The notes under the pieces: generated by a model
What the model was told of the DNA's origin: nothing
Databases searched by the model: none
What the model saw: only the letters and a program-made list of their open reading frames with translations
Assembly: GCA_015183035.1 (NCBI GenBank)
Contig: JACZZP010000015.1
Coordinates: 186,001 to 250,000, forward strand
Direction: 5' to 3'
Source: Meloidogyne chitwoodi
Taxonomy: Eukaryota > Nematoda > Chromadorea > Rhabditida > Meloidogynidae
Length of the DNA stretch: 64,000 bases
Position numbers and translations under genes: made by a program
Shown: one piece after another, positions 22,001 to 33,830 of the stretch
Position numbering within the stretch: position 1 is the first letter of the stretch
Layout of the letters: each line of letters opens with the position of its first letter

Positions 22001-24822
22001 AATATATGAATTAGAAGAAAAAATAAGAATTTTAAAAATTGATGATGACAAATTCAGTTTACATTCATTTTTTAACTTTATTTGGTCAAAAGAATGCAAT
22101 TTTAAATTAATTAAAGAAATTGAGGTTGAATTTGAAAGGGAAAGAAATTTGGGAGTTTTGGAAGATGAGTTAAACTTTAATTTAGGTAAAAAAGAATTTT
22201 TGAATTTAAACGATTAGTTTATGACTAGATAATTTACTTAATATATATTATTTTATTTAAACTTTTATTTAAGTAAAATTCAAAAAGAATATGAATTTAT
22301 ATAATTCTGAATGGCAAGAATTTTGCAAAAAAGTAGAAACATTTGAAGAAAATTTTGAGAAAAAATATCCAAAAAATTTAATTTTAAATAAAGAATATTT
22401 AGAAAACGAGTGGAAGTCTGTTAAAAATCAAAATTCAATGAAAAAAAGAATTAATGAATTAAATAAATACTGTACTTTTCTAAAGGTTATAAATAATGCT
22501 AAAAATATGAAAAATTAAGAAAGGCAAAAACGCTGTCAGAGAAAATTTCATAATTTTTCTTAATTTGTTTATTGGTTTTAAGGAAATACGCTGGCCGGTT
22601 ACCTTGGTGTCCTTCTAACTAGAGTCAACTGTAATATTTCTCAGTTACTTGTCCCCTCGCCTACTCCTTTTTAATGTTCTTAGTTGCTAGAAAGTGTCAA
22701 CTCAACAGCACTGTCTCTCCGAAGGTTAACTTAATCTCTCGTTTGTAAGAGATGCAGAAAAGTAGTAGTCACTAGAGAAAAGATGCGCAGCAAAGAGAAA
22801 CTGTACAAAAAGAACAATTATCTTTCTCTAGTGACTACTAATTTTCTGCATCTCTTACAAACGAGTGATTAAGTTAACCAGACAGTAGTCAGTTGACATT
22901 TTTTTAGCAAATAAAACTTCGCAATATTAATAATATACATATACTGTCATAATAAATTATTCATATACTAAAAGTGTTGTTTAATCTTTCTATTTTTTGT
23001 GTAGATAAACGAAATAATAAACAATCTTACTTTGAAAATTGTTCAAAAAAATTATGAATTTATTGATGACATAAATAAATCTATAGCCGAAATTATATTT
23101 AATATGTTGAATAAATGTTGGATTTAAATTTTTTAATTAATTTTGTATATTTTTTTTTAGCGGAGAAGACAGATTTTGATACATTATACGAAATTATTTT
23201 GGCACGACCAAAAGATGAGTTGAATAAAATTATGGACAATTATTACAAATTTTTTGATAAAAAGCTAACAATGGATAGCGAATTGCAAAAATTTATAGGA
23301 ACAAATTATCCAAAGTGGAATGTTTCAAAATTAAAAATACATTTGGAATATAAAAAATATTTGGAGAGTAAAGAATATTTGAAAAATGAAGAAAATAGAG
23401 AATATTTGGAAAGTAAAAAATTTAAATATTTGGAAGGTAAAGAATATAAAAAATATTTGAAAAGTAAAGATTATTTGGAAAGTAAAGAATATAAGCAATA
23501 TTCGGAAATTTTGAAAAAAATTCAAGAAAATATAAAAATTTGGGAAATTCTTATTAACAGAGTTGACAATGAATTACTTGAAGAAAAAAAATATAAAAAG
23601 GTAATAAGTTTTAATTGATAACATGAAAAATCCCAAACATCAAATTTCCTTCTCTTCGGTGACTAAGCTTTTTATGCTTTTCTTTCTTTTGCAATAAATA
23701 TACCGTATTTATTTTTCCCACCTCGCCTTTTCTTTTACCGATACTACATCAGTCTCTTCATTGCGCATGTATAAAGGCTACGCTCTCGTGTGAAAAAGAC
23801 GCAGAAACTGAGTACAGTTCTGGAAAAGAGCAGGTCACAATATTTTTCTCTGATCCCAACTACACTCAGTTTTTCTGCGTCTTTTTCACAGAAGAGAGTA
23901 GCCTTTATTACATGTGTTCTGAAGAGACTGAACTAGTATAGGAAAATGAAAAGGCGAGGTGGGACTATATTAAAATAAATAAGGTATAAAACTTTTTTTC
24001 ATAGATTACAAAATTTCTTTCATTATGTAAAAAAATGAAAGCAAAGTCTGACAAAGTATTTTCTACTTTTTTTCAAAAGTTTGGTCAATATTTTAGCGAA
24101 ACTGATTTTAATTATGAACACAATGCATACTTTTATAAAAAATTTATTAAAAAATGTAGAAACATTTTTAATGAAAAAAGACAAAATACGTCAAATAATA
24201 GGCAAGTTAAAAATTTAAATAAGATTTTAGGTTAAATATTAAAAATTTTTTATTTAAAAATTGAAGAGAGAAGTAGAGAAAATCTCTTCATTTTCCATAC
24301 TATTTTTCTGCGATTTTTCTGAATAAATTTTAAATTAATATTTTCAGAATCAAACTACCCCAATACATTGAACGTATGCTTATTATAACTGAAATTACAG
24401 GAGAAGAAATGTATAAGAAATACATTACTACTCGCTTAAAAAACTTTATTAAAAACGAAAAATACGAAGGTTTGAATTTATTTTCGTTTTTTCCCATTTC
24501 AGTGCCAACATTTGAGTGCGAATTATAACGCAGTTTAATTTGATTATTTTAATTTTTAATTCATTAATCTTCAAATATTAATGAATTAAATGTATTAGTT
24601 GGCACTCAATTTTTGGCACTGAAATGGGCGAGGGGCAAAAATGAACAAATGTAATATTTTTAAACGAATTATAAGATTAAGAAAAATTATTTTTATTTCT
24701 TTATAGAAATTTTGATACTTTTGGTAGTTTATCATAAAAATGATTCGCTAGAAATAATCGAAAAACTTAAAGACGAGCTTAAAATTTTGGAAAAAAAATT
24801 GATGCATACTAAGGAAAATTGA
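19022..24822 (+). CDS. Gene 3: secreted annexin-like/coiled-coil protein with a second C-terminal annexin-like half (1173 aa)
   Basis: Twelve exons: 19022-19151, 19253-19494, 19601-19739, 19996-20291, 20567-20882, 20974-22185, 22274-22485, 23005-23116, 23161-23600, 24005-24189, 24348-24469, 24707-24822; total 3522 nt in frame. The 24189 donor (GTCAAA) is weak and is the least certain junction. The signal peptide (MCSLKFFLLLCLFFYSYG) is nearly that of gene 2. Residues 44-374 are the family core with TDFDILYDIILARPKFEL; 375-778 is coiled coil. Residues about 850-1173 repeat the core: TDFDTLYEIILARPKDEL, then LPQYIERMLIITE and ILILLVVYHKNDSL. Exon 23161-23600 holds tandem KEYLESKE-like repeats. 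Probably secreted; molecular role unknown. Confidence 0.78.
20365..20445 (+). mobile_element. tRNA-derived SINE head, copy 2
   Basis: A box TGGCGCAGCGG (about 20379-20389) and B box GGTTCGATTCC (20421-20431), followed by AACCATCC and TTTTCCGCAACATA as in copy 1 at 5811. The acceptor stem is decayed. It lies in the gene 3 intron 20292-20566, a different intron position from copy 1, so it moved independently of gene duplication. Confidence 0.6.
22690..22885. mobile_element. Foldback MITE, intron of gene 3
   Basis: Arms carry GGTTAACTTAATCTCTCGTTTGTAAGAGATGCAG and its complement (CTGCATCTCTTACAAACGAG), around a core with TAGTAGTCACTAGAGAAA. Resembles the AGTCTCTTCA/GACGCAG family in layout. Lies in intron 22486-23004. 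Confidence 0.6.
23700..23987. mobile_element. Foldback MITE of the AGTCTCTTCA/GACGCAG family, intron of gene 3
   Basis: Arms TACCGTATTTATTTT... and ...AAAATAAATAAGGTA enclose CCCACCTCGCCTTTTC and the shared AAAGACGCAGAAACTGAGTA and GTACAGTTCTGGAAAAGAGC blocks also seen at 10111-10402. Confidence 0.65.
24493..24635. repeat. Short foldback, intron of gene 3
   Basis: CCCATTTCAGTGCCAA pairs with TTGGCACTGAAATGGG about 130 bases on. Located between the last two intron-separated exons of gene 3; no coding potential. Confidence 0.65.
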
Positions 24823-25214
24823 AAAATAAAAATTTATTTAAAGAAACATATATTTTTTTTGTAAATGATAAATTTTTATTTTATGAAGAGTTTTTGATGA
24901 GTCATATGTCATTCGAAAGAGCACAAAAAACTGTTATGAAAAAACATAGAATTAGTCAAAAGTTATAGAGCTAACTCGAGATAAAATTTTCGGTGTTATT
25001 CAAGTTTATGAGTCCAATAAATTTTTATGCGTCCAATGAAAGTTTATGAAATATTGTTGATAATTAATTTTAAACTGGCAATTGGATACGCATATCTTCT
25101 AATATATGATGAAAAAATTAGGATGGTAACATTTGTTTATTGGTACCAGGAGATGCCTGACATTAGACTAGTCAATACCATTTGTGTATTCTTGTTGACG
25201 CATAAACTTTTATT

Positions 25215-26042
25215 GGTAAATGTCCAGTTGACTGCCTATCTGTCCGCAAAGAGAATTCGCTCTTTTCTTTCCTTCTCTTGCATTTTTGGCGTTAGGAGAA
25301 TTGCACACTTATTTTTCCTTCTCCACTATAATATACCTTTTGGCACTTTGAAAGAAAGGGATAAAATAATTAAAATTAATTAATAATAAAGTGAAAATAT
25401 ATTTATTTTAAAAGTGACCAAAGATTAATAACCAAAGAACATAAAGTTGGGACAACATCCTCAAATATATTTCAAGATCAGGTGGATAACAACCAGTAAA
25501 AGGACAAATATTTAGGTAATTCAGCTTCTGTAATATTCGCCAAAAGGCATATTACAGTGTAGAGGAAAAATAAGCGTGCACTTCTAACCAGTGATGCAAA
25601 AGTTCCAAAATTTCCACGGAACTAGTTCCAGTTCCGGAACTGCATTTTTAATTTTCATAGTTCCAGTTCCAGTTCCGGAACTATATTTTTAATTTTCATA
25701 GTTCCAGTTCCAGTTCCGGAACTATATTTTTAATTTTCATAGTTCCAGTTCCAGTTCCGGAACTTTTGTGGGGTAAAGAACTAGTTCCGGGCCAGTTCCA
25801 GTTCCAAAAATTTGGTAGTTCCATGGTTCCAGTTCCGAACCAGTTCCAGAAATTTGTAGTTCCATAGTTCCAGTTCCAAACCAGTTCCAGAAATTTGGTA
25901 GTTCCGTAGTTCCAGTTCCGGAACTGGAACTGCATAGTTCCGGAACTGGAACTGGAACTTTTGCATCACTGCTTCTAACTGCAAAAGAAGAAAAGAGCGA
26001 ATTCACTTTGCGGACAGGTAGGAAGCCAACTGGACATTTACC
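25215..26042. mobile_element. Mutator-like MITE, copy 3
   Basis: Ends GGTAAATGTCCAGTTGACTG and ...CAACTGGACATTTACC with the duplication CTTTTATT at 25207-25214 and 26043-26050 (8 matching bases). Inner CTGTCCGCAAAGAGAATTCG block as in the other copies. Interrupted by 25589-25971. Confidence 0.8.
25589..25971. mobile_element. hAT-like MITE with GTTCCGGAAC minisatellite, copy 2
   Basis: Ends CAGTGATGCAAAAGTTCC and GGAACTTTTGCATCACTG; perfect 8-bp duplication CTTCTAAC at 25581-25588 and 25972-25979. The interior has tandem AGTTCCAGTTCCGGAACT units, including three near-identical units of about 55 bp between 25625 and 25765. Confidence 0.85.
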
Positions 26043-26130
26043 CTTTTATTTGATTCATAAAATATGTTGGGACGCATAAAAGTTGAATGGACGCTAAAAC
26101 TTCATTGGACGCATAAACTTGAATAGGAGC

Positions 26131-26815
26131 ATTTTCTGAACAGTAAAAAAATTTTTACCGCATCTCGCTAAAAGAAGAGGTTGTTAACAGTAATTGGAAT
26201 TTTCGATTTTGCTCATATTTACTACCGAGGTATGCATATGATTTTGGTATGACCTTCCAATCAAGATTTAAGTTTTTTGTTTTTTTATTTTCTAATATTT
26301 ACTGGTTGTTAAACTTAAAAAAAATTAGATTTCTTTAATTCAACAGACAAATTATTAAATTGTTTAATCTTGGCTAACAATAAATATTTTTATTAATAGA
26401 ATAGCTCTATAGATATTTTAAACTTTTGAAGAAGTAACAAACAGGTTTGCTTCTAAAAGCTCAAGGCGCCAGTAATTTCGACCTTACTGTATGCTATCTA
26501 GAATTGTCATGTGTGGACCCACATGTTTTAATGTTATATGTCTATCAATTCATTATAAGAGTTTGACCTTTTTTTTCTCTATTTCTTTCTCTCCCAATGT
26601 TTAATTGAGTTTATTAATGATTAATTCACACGTGATAAAGCTCAACTGACTCTACTTATGATTTTTCACTCCCCCTGACTTCTCTATTTAATTCCTCCTC
26701 TCATTCCACAATCGTACCACTTACAATTAAAATCATCCATTCAATTAAAAGATATTTAAAATTTAATTTTAGTTTAAATTTTTTAAAAAATTTAAAAAGG
26801 CAGAATTGTCAACGA
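26131..26815. other. Spacer upstream of gene 4
   Basis: No gene seen. The last 300 bases carry pyrimidine-rich runs and an ACACGTGAT block that loosely resemble the upstream regions of genes 2 and 3, but the TGCCCTT motif is absent. Confidence 0.4.
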
Positions 26816-27411
26816 ATGAATTTTTTAAAATTTATTATTTTTCTTCAACTTTTATTACTTGTTTACTCGACTGATAGAAATGTTCAACAAAATTCACACC
26901 CAACATTTAGTAAGAATGGGCAAATAAATTTAAAAAATTTAATTTAAAAAGATTTTTTTAAATTAGAATAATTATTTTTATAAATTATTTCCTTCATTTT
27001 AGATTGTGAAAAATATAAAAAAATCTTTTTAATTTTAGAAAATCGTCCTCGCGATGTTCGTTTACCACAATCTCTAACTCCAGATGTCTGTAGCCGTTGG
27101 TACCCAAGTTCTGATGAAATTAAATCTGAAGGAAGTGAAAATTTGCGTTTACCTTTGGTGAAAAGTTTTGAAGAAATCAAAGAATTAAAAGATAAATCAG
27201 TTAAAGTTGAATCAATAAATCATTTGTTTCTTCCTCTTCCTCAGTGGCGTAGAGCTGAAGTTGCTTTTTTATATTGCAAAAATGTTGAGGTTGAAGAGGT
27301 AAAAGTTAATTTTTTAAAAACTCAAAATAAAAGAGTCGTCCCCAAGAACCCTTAAACATTAATATGAGATAACAAAAAATTAAAAATTTGGAGTTTCATA
27401 ATTGTTACGAT

Positions 27412-27660
27412 TGTAAGTGTCCTACTTACGAGTGACAGATGTGTCCGAGATTTACTGAAGAGTAGACGAGCAACAATCAAACAGTTTATCACAAGTAAAG
27501 TCAATAGAAGTGTAGAGAATTGGTAGAAGTGTAGCGGTAGACGAGAACTAATTCAAAGACTGGTTATTTACTGGCGCTTATATAGTATGTTGACTAGACA
27601 GTTAAAGTGTTATAAAAGACCACCACTCATATACAAGAATAATTATCCCCAACTATAATT
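27412..27660. repeat. Dispersed LTR-like repeat, intron 2 of gene 4
   Basis: Shares CCTACTT, GTGTCCGAGAT, GAGTAGACGAGCAACAA, GTAGCGGT and GACCACCACTCATATACAA with 38816-39065. It occupies the same intron as the 6262-6470 copy in gene 2, suggesting insertion before the gene duplication. Confidence 0.55.
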
Positions 27661-27997
27661 TAGGAAGAGTTGTAAAGTGCGAAATGACAACAAAAATAAA
27701 TTTTTAATTTTATTATTATTGCTAGTAAAAATGATAACTTGAAGGGAAATCTCTTCATTTCTCCCCAAACATTAGTTTTACTTTTAACATTAAATTATAA
27801 TAATTAAAAGAGATTATATTTTAAATATATTTTTCCAGGAAAAATGCTTAGATACTCTGTTTAGTGACTACAGTGAAAAATTGCCTGATAAAAACGAAGC
27901 TTTAGCTGAACGATTGTTTTATGCATTGGATTCAAGTATACTATATTTTTAAATTTAAATTGTAAAATTAAAAAAATTTTCTACTGAGAAAAGATTT

Positions 27998-28060
27998 CTG
28001 GGAGCAGCCTCGGTAATCACCTAAAATGAGCTTACTCCCCTCTATGGTTTTTCGATTTCC
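27998..28060 (-). repeat. G-tract intronic element (fragment), intron 3 of gene 4
   Basis: GCAGCCTCGGTAATCAC, then GAGCTTACTCCCCTCTATGG: the reverse complement of the family core. Same intron as the copy at 6826-6882 in gene 2. Confidence 0.55.
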
Positions 28061-29271
28061 ACGAACATGTAATTTGAAATAAACACAAAACACTCTCTGA
28101 TAAAGCTTGTTCTACCATTTAACATACCTTTTTTAAGTAAATCCTCCAGATTTTGATATTTTATATGATATCATTTTGGCTCGACCAAAATTCCAGTTAC
28201 AACAAATAATGGACGTTTATGACAAGTTTTACAATAAGAAATACAAAAACGAATCAGAAAGTGGAGAATATTCAGAAGAAATTGCAAAATTAGAAAAACA
28301 TTTATATAATAAAAAAGAACTGGGAAGAAAAGATGATATTAAAATATGGGAAATACTTTATTACCATGTAGAATCAGTTAATAAAAAACAATTTATTGAC
28401 AAAAAAGAGTTTAATCAAGTGAGTATTTTTTAGATTATATTTTTTATTTATACGATAAAAAATAAAAAAATAATTCCTTTGACGTCAAAAAATTCGAAGA
28501 GCGACAATTCTAACTTTTTCCATAAATCTCTCAAAAATTGATCAAATTTTGAAACCTTAAGTGTTAAATAAAGCTAATTTTCTGCTTTATTTTTTAAAGT
28601 TTAGATCATATTTTTATCTAAATTAAAAAAAAAAGTTATTTTAAAATAACCAAAAGTAGGGTAGTTATGTTAAACAAAAACAAAGACAGAGAGTGCAGTG
28701 TTTTATTTTTCTCTGCATTGCTCATCGCGCCTCCTTTATAAATAATTTTTTTCTATGTATTAGATTGCTGAGAGAATATTCGAATTTTGTGAAAGTTATC
28801 AAGAAAATACTAATCAAAATATTGACAATTTTGTTAAAGATTTTGGTTCAATTTGGCGTTATGTTGAATTTAATTCAAATATTTTTGTAAACTTTGGCGC
28901 AAAATATTTAAGGAAATGTGACAAAAAAGAAAAAATTAGCATATTCCCTGAGTATTTGAAAGAAAACTTTAAAAGAATGTTAATTATATCTGGATTTGTA
29001 GCTAAAGAGGAATATTATGAAGACTTAAGTTATCGTATAATTAATTATATTAAGAACGACAACTATCAAGGTACAGAGCTGGAAAAAAATTTTTTATGAT
29101 AAATCGGATCCGAAAACCGAAAATTTCCGGTTCCAATTTGATTCAGATTTCTTCAAAAATAAATATTTTATTTATTAAATATTAATTTAAGTTAAAAAGA
29201 AATTTAATTAATATTTTATTTATTAAGAAAATGGAAACTTAAAACTCGAATATTTGACTTTTCCATTTTCT

Positions 29272-29495
29272 AAACTTACGTATTATCCCCAAACTTTTTG
29301 CGGACAAATTTATTTATAAATACTGCGGAACAATCTCTCTAAGGTGAATATACAATTCAACAATGTTGAACCAGTTGCAACTTGAATACCAAGTTTGACA
29401 CATTTGCTACATTCCCACACTGAAAGAGTTGTCTTCCGTGAATTTGTCCGCAAAAACTTGTCCGCAAAAAGTTTGGGGGATAATACATAAATACC
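29272..29495 (-). mobile_element. Merlin-like fragment with zinc-ribbon-like transposase piece
   Basis: Ends ACTTACGTATTATCCCC and GGGGGATAATACATAAATACC. On the minus strand (about 29430-29360) a frame reads WECSKCVKLGIQVATGSTLL, which resembles the N-terminal Cys-x2-Cys and TG-(S/T) region of IS1595/Merlin transposases. In the gene 4 intron 29071-30104. Confidence 0.55.
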
Positions 29496-29520
29496 AAATG
29501 AAGTTCGTTCCTTGCCTAAC

Positions 29521-29632
29521 CATTTGAGTCTCAGAAATTGAAGGGATTAATAAAATTAATTGAAGGAGTCGTCTCTCTTTACTGTAAATTAGAACACCTC
29601 TCTGTAGTATTCAATTTCTGAGACTCAAATGG
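29521..29632. repeat. Short foldback, intron of gene 4
   Basis: CCATTTGAGTCTCAGAAATT pairs with AATTTCTGAGACTCAAATGG; the interior is about 65 bases. No open frame. Confidence 0.65.
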
Positions 29633-29655
29633 GAGGTGTGTGTGTAATTTAATTT

Positions 29656-30058
29656 GGTTCTTTTCGGTTATGCGGCCAAAAAGTCCGCAAGTTTTCTCTG
29701 CAAGTTTTTAAATTTATTTTCTCAAAAGGATTATTTTACATAAGAAAAGGATTATTTTGGAGGCATAAAATCAACAACTTTTTCTAGAATATCATTGAAT
29801 GCATCAACTCCTCTTTAGCTGAATGTGTTTCGTCGGGAATCTCAGCAAGCAATTTTTTATAATTATAACTCATTTTTGTAAAAATATAATTTTTAGATAA
29901 TTTCACTACCTTATATATACAAAAAAATTTATAATAATCCTTTATAATCTTTGTGGAAAATATGTACTTATTTTTTTAAATAATCCTTTTGAGAAAATAA
30001 ATTTAAAAACTTGCAGAAAAAACTTGCGGACTTTTTGGCCGCATAACCGAAAAGAACC
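29656..30058. mobile_element. Merlin-type MITE, intron of gene 4
   Basis: Ends GGTTCTTTTCGGTTATGCGG and its reverse complement. Flanks TTTAATTT and TTTAATTA fit an 8-bp duplication with one change. The terminal consensus GGT-(A/T)-CTT matches 5095 and 45079. A short minus-strand frame (MSYNYKKLLAEIPDETHSA) is present but not recognisable. Confidence 0.6.
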
Positions 30059-30700
30059 TTTAATTATTTTAATTTTGTAAATTAAAATAATTTAAAATTA
30101 GGAGGATTAATAACCCTTATTTTAATTCATTATGGCAATGATTTCTCAAAAATAATAGAACATTTGAAAAAATTAAATTTAAAAGAAAATAGTTTAAAAA
30201 AAATAAATGAATTAGAAAATAAAAAGATTAAAATACAAATGGAAAATGGTAAATTAATTGAATCAGAAGAATTAATAGAAGAAAAAGAAAGAGATGATGA
30301 TAGAAGAGAAGAATTGGAGAATTTAGTAAAGGAAAAAAAATTTGAAAATTATTTGATTTGAATTAAATTAAAAAAAGATGAATTGAATAAATTACAAGAA
30401 AAAGGAAAATTAATAAAAAATGAAGAAAAGATGAATAAAATAAAAGAGGAATTGAAACAAAAACTAGAAAAAATTGAAAATGAATTTAAAGAGGAAGAAA
30501 AAGTTTTAGAAAAATTAAAGGAAAAAGTAAGGGAAAAATTGGGTTTAAAAGAAGAACAAATGTCAATTGAAGAATTTTATGAATTTTATAAAATAAAATT
30601 AGAGAATGAATTAGAAGAGATTAAATTGAGAGAAAAATTGAGAAAATTAAGAAAAAAAGAAAAATTAGAAAAAGAAATGGAAAAATTAAAATTTAATTAC

Positions 30701-31291
30701 GGTAAATGTCCAGTTGAATCCCTACCTGTCCGCAAAGAGAATTCGCTCTTTCTTTTTTCTCTTGCATTTATGGCGTTAGGAGAAGTGCACGCTTATTTTT
30801 CCTTCTCCGCTATAATATGCCTTTGGCACTTGGAAAGAAAGGGATAAAATAATTAAAATTAATAATAATGCGAATACTCGACAGATCGAACCTCTTTGGA
30901 ATAGATTAAGATTCAAAATTGTCCATCAGATGAGACATATTACAGAAACTGAATTATCTAAATATTTGTCCTTTTTACTGGTTTTTATCCCTTCATTATA
31001 ATCCCATTAAAGGTTATTACCTCCCTGATATTTTAGAAATTTATTTGAGAATGTTGTCCAAAATTTATGTTCTTTGATTATTAATCTTTGGTCACTTTTA
31101 AAATAATTATATTTTCTCTTTATTATTAATTAATTTTAATTATTTTATCCCTTTCTTTCCAAGTGCCAAAGGCATATTATAGCGGAGAAGGAAAAATAAG
31201 CGTGCACTTCTCCTAACGCCATAAATGCAAGAGAAAAAAGAAAGAGCGAATTCTCTTTGCGGACAGGTAGGGATTCAACTGGATATTTACC
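30701..31291. mobile_element. Mutator-like MITE, copy 4, inserted in the coiled-coil exon of gene 4
   Basis: GGTAAATGTCCAGTTG to ...CAACTGGATATTTACC, 591 bp, flanked by TTTAATTAC (30692-30700) and TTTAATAAC (31292-31300), a 9-bp duplication with one change. Host coding frame is present on both sides, so this is an exon insertion. The element length is a multiple of three but contains in-frame stops (the frame entering it ends at 30847). Confidence 0.85.
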
Positions 31292-33044
31292 TTTAATAAC
31301 GAAGAAAACAATGAAGAAAAAATGAAAATTGAATTTAAAAAAGAAAAAATAGCTGAAAAAATAGAAAAAATTAAAAAGGAAAATTTAAATAAAATTGAAT
31401 TAAATAGAGAATTAGGAAAAATAATATTAAATAAAGAAGAGCAAGAAAACAAAAAAATAAAAAATGAATTGAACAAAGGGATAATAGAAGCAAAAATTAA
31501 ATTAATAAAATCAAAAATAAATTTTAAAGAGAAAAATTTTTTGGAAGAAGAATTAGGTGATGAAAGTGAGCTTAAGGCAGAGGAAGATGAGCAAATTGAA
31601 AAAGAATTTGGAAATGACAAACTGGAAATTAATTTAATTAAAAAAATAATAAAAGAAGAATTTTATTTAATAAAATTGGAAAATGCACTTAACAAAGTTG
31701 ATTTGAAAGAAAAGATAAGAAAATTAAAAATTTATCAAGAGAACATTGAAGAAAATAAAGAAATAGATGAGTGGGAAAATAAATTAAAAGACAATAAATC
31801 AGAACAGAATACATTAAACAATGAATTTAATGAGATTTTAAAAAAAGAAATGTTATTTGAAAAACTTGAGGAAATAAAAAAGAAAATGATTACAAAGGGT
31901 GATGAAGCAGAAAAAAAGTTGAAAGAAATTGAAAATAAGTTGCATAAAAAAGAAGTAATAAAACATTTGCTTAAAGAATTAAAAAAAGAGGAGGTTACTG
32001 TAGACAAATTAAAAGAAGAATTGAACCAACTTGGAAAGGAAAAAGTTGAAATTAAAAAAGAAAAAATAGAGCAAATTAAAAAAATGGAGGAGGAGTTGAA
32101 AAATGATTTTCAAGAAAAATTAAAAATAGAAGAAATTGAAGAAGAAAAATTTAAATCTGAATTTGATTTATTAAAAGAAAAAGATTCAAAAAGAGAAAAA
32201 TTATTTAAAATATTGGAAAAAGGTATGTTAAATTGTTTAATTAGAGTTGAATTACAAAACTTAAATTATGAAAAAAGAAAATTAGAATATGATGCTGATA
32301 AACTTAAATTAGAAAAAGAGGAAATTGAAGTAAATGAGAAAATAAAAGATTTGAAGAATTTGAAAGAATTTTTGGAAGCATCAATGAAAAATAATAATGA
32401 GACTAACATTAAGAATTACAAAAAAGAAATTAAAAAAATAGAATTAATTGATAAATTTCTACAATTTTACCAAACAAAATTTAAAAAGGAATTAGAAATG
32501 ATAGAATTAAAGGAAATGTTAAATTTATATGAATGTGAAGGAACAAAAGAAGGTTTAAAAATGATATTGGAAGGAAAAGAAGCAATAAAAGAAGAATTTG
32601 AAAATCAATTGAAGAAAAAATTGGATGAACAGGAAATTTATCAAGAAGAAATGAAAAAATTACAAGAGAAAAGTGAAAAAAATTTTATAGGTATTTTGTT
32701 TAACTTATGCCGGTGAACGAAAAATCCCTCTTGGAAGATTCCTCTCTGAACAAAATTATTGGAAAATTCCTTTCTGAAAAATAACTAAAATAACTCTTTT
32801 AGCAGAAAAATCCTTAGCAAATAATTATTAAAATAATCCAAAATTATTTTAAACTTTCAAATAATTCTGCTCGGAGAAGAGTTTTCCGAAACTCTTTCGA
32901 TAGGAATTTTCTGAAGAGGAATATTTCTGTAATCTTTAAGTCAGCTAAAAAATATTATTTTTCAATTAAGTAATAAAATTGACATTTTTTCACTTATCGA
33001 TAAATTAGTATATTTATTTAGCTGAAGTAAACTAAACAAATAAC

Positions 33045-33316
33045 TAGGGATGCTCGCTTTTCCTCTTTTTATTCGTGATAAGTCTCTTCAGGATGCCTGT
33101 GATAAAGGACACTCTCTCGTCTACAAAAGACACAGAAAAACTAACCAGTGGATAGTTGAGGTAAGAGAAATGTCACATGACCTGCTCTCTTTTCCGGAAA
33201 TGTGCACATTTTTTTGCGTCTCTTACTTCTTTTTAACATGAGAGAGTGTCCTTTATCACAGACGCCCTGAAGAGAATTGTTTAAGGATAAAAAGAGAAAA
33301 GCAGCGAGCACCCCTG
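33045..33316. mobile_element. hAT-like MITE, intron of gene 4
   Basis: Ends TAGGGATGCTCGC and GCGAGCACCCCTG with a perfect 8-bp duplication CAAATAAC (33037-33044 and 33317-33324). Interior shares AAGTCTCTTCAGG and ACTAACCAGTGGATAGTTGAGG with 9029-9285. Confidence 0.8.
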
Positions 33317-33611
33317 CAAATAACCTCATTTAGATGTAAATCAAATAATAGATGAAAAATTAAAAATTATTTTGATAAAAGAAAAAATATTTGAAAATTT
33401 ACTAAAACAAAATGAAATTTCAAATGAATTGGAAAAAATTGAAAAATTTATAAATTTTGATAAAGATGGATATGGTTTAAAAACATTTTTTTATTATGCT
33501 TTATCTGAAAAATGTAACAAAGAATGTTATGGAGAGACTGAAAATGAATTTAAATTTGAGCAGGAATTGGGGACCTTAGAGTATTATAAAACAGGTTTTT
33601 ATACAATATTA

Positions 33612-33830
33612 CTACACTAGTGACATTTTGTCATATTTTACTATTACTGACATTTTGTCATATTTTACTATTACTGACATTTTGTCATATTTTACTATTA
33701 CTGACATTTTGTCATATTTTACTATTACTGACATTTTGTCATATTTTACTATTACTGACATTTTGTCATATTTTACTATTACTGACATTTTGTCATATTT
33801 TACTATTACTGACATTTTGTCCATCAAATC
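33612..33830. repeat. 27-bp minisatellite, 8 copies, intron of gene 4
   Basis: Unit CTGACATTTTGTCATATTTT plus ACTATTA, repeated every 27 bases. The corresponding intron of gene 2 (about 15050-15115) holds only three shorter units of the same motif, so the array expanded after duplication. Because 27 is divisible by three, it generates spurious open frames on both strands. Confidence 0.9.

Larger units (their letters stand above)
24960..26130. mobile_element. Outer foldback of a three-level nested insertion
   Basis: Outer arms TATTCAAGTTTATGAGTCC (about 24996) and GGACGCATAAACTTGAATA (about 26104) belong to the ATGAGTCC/ATGCGTCC family. Inside sit a Mutator-like MITE (25215-26042) and, inside that, a hAT-like MITE (25589-25971). 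Intergenic between genes 3 and 4. Confidence 0.6.

Noticed and set aside
25696..26006. Frames rich in Trp, Asn, Gly, Thr and Glu (VPVPELELRN type)
   Set aside because: Encoded by the GTTCCAGTTCC array; no start, splice or family support.
33612..33830. CRISPR-like array
   Set aside because: Units are directly tandem with no spacers, and the host is clearly eukaryotic.
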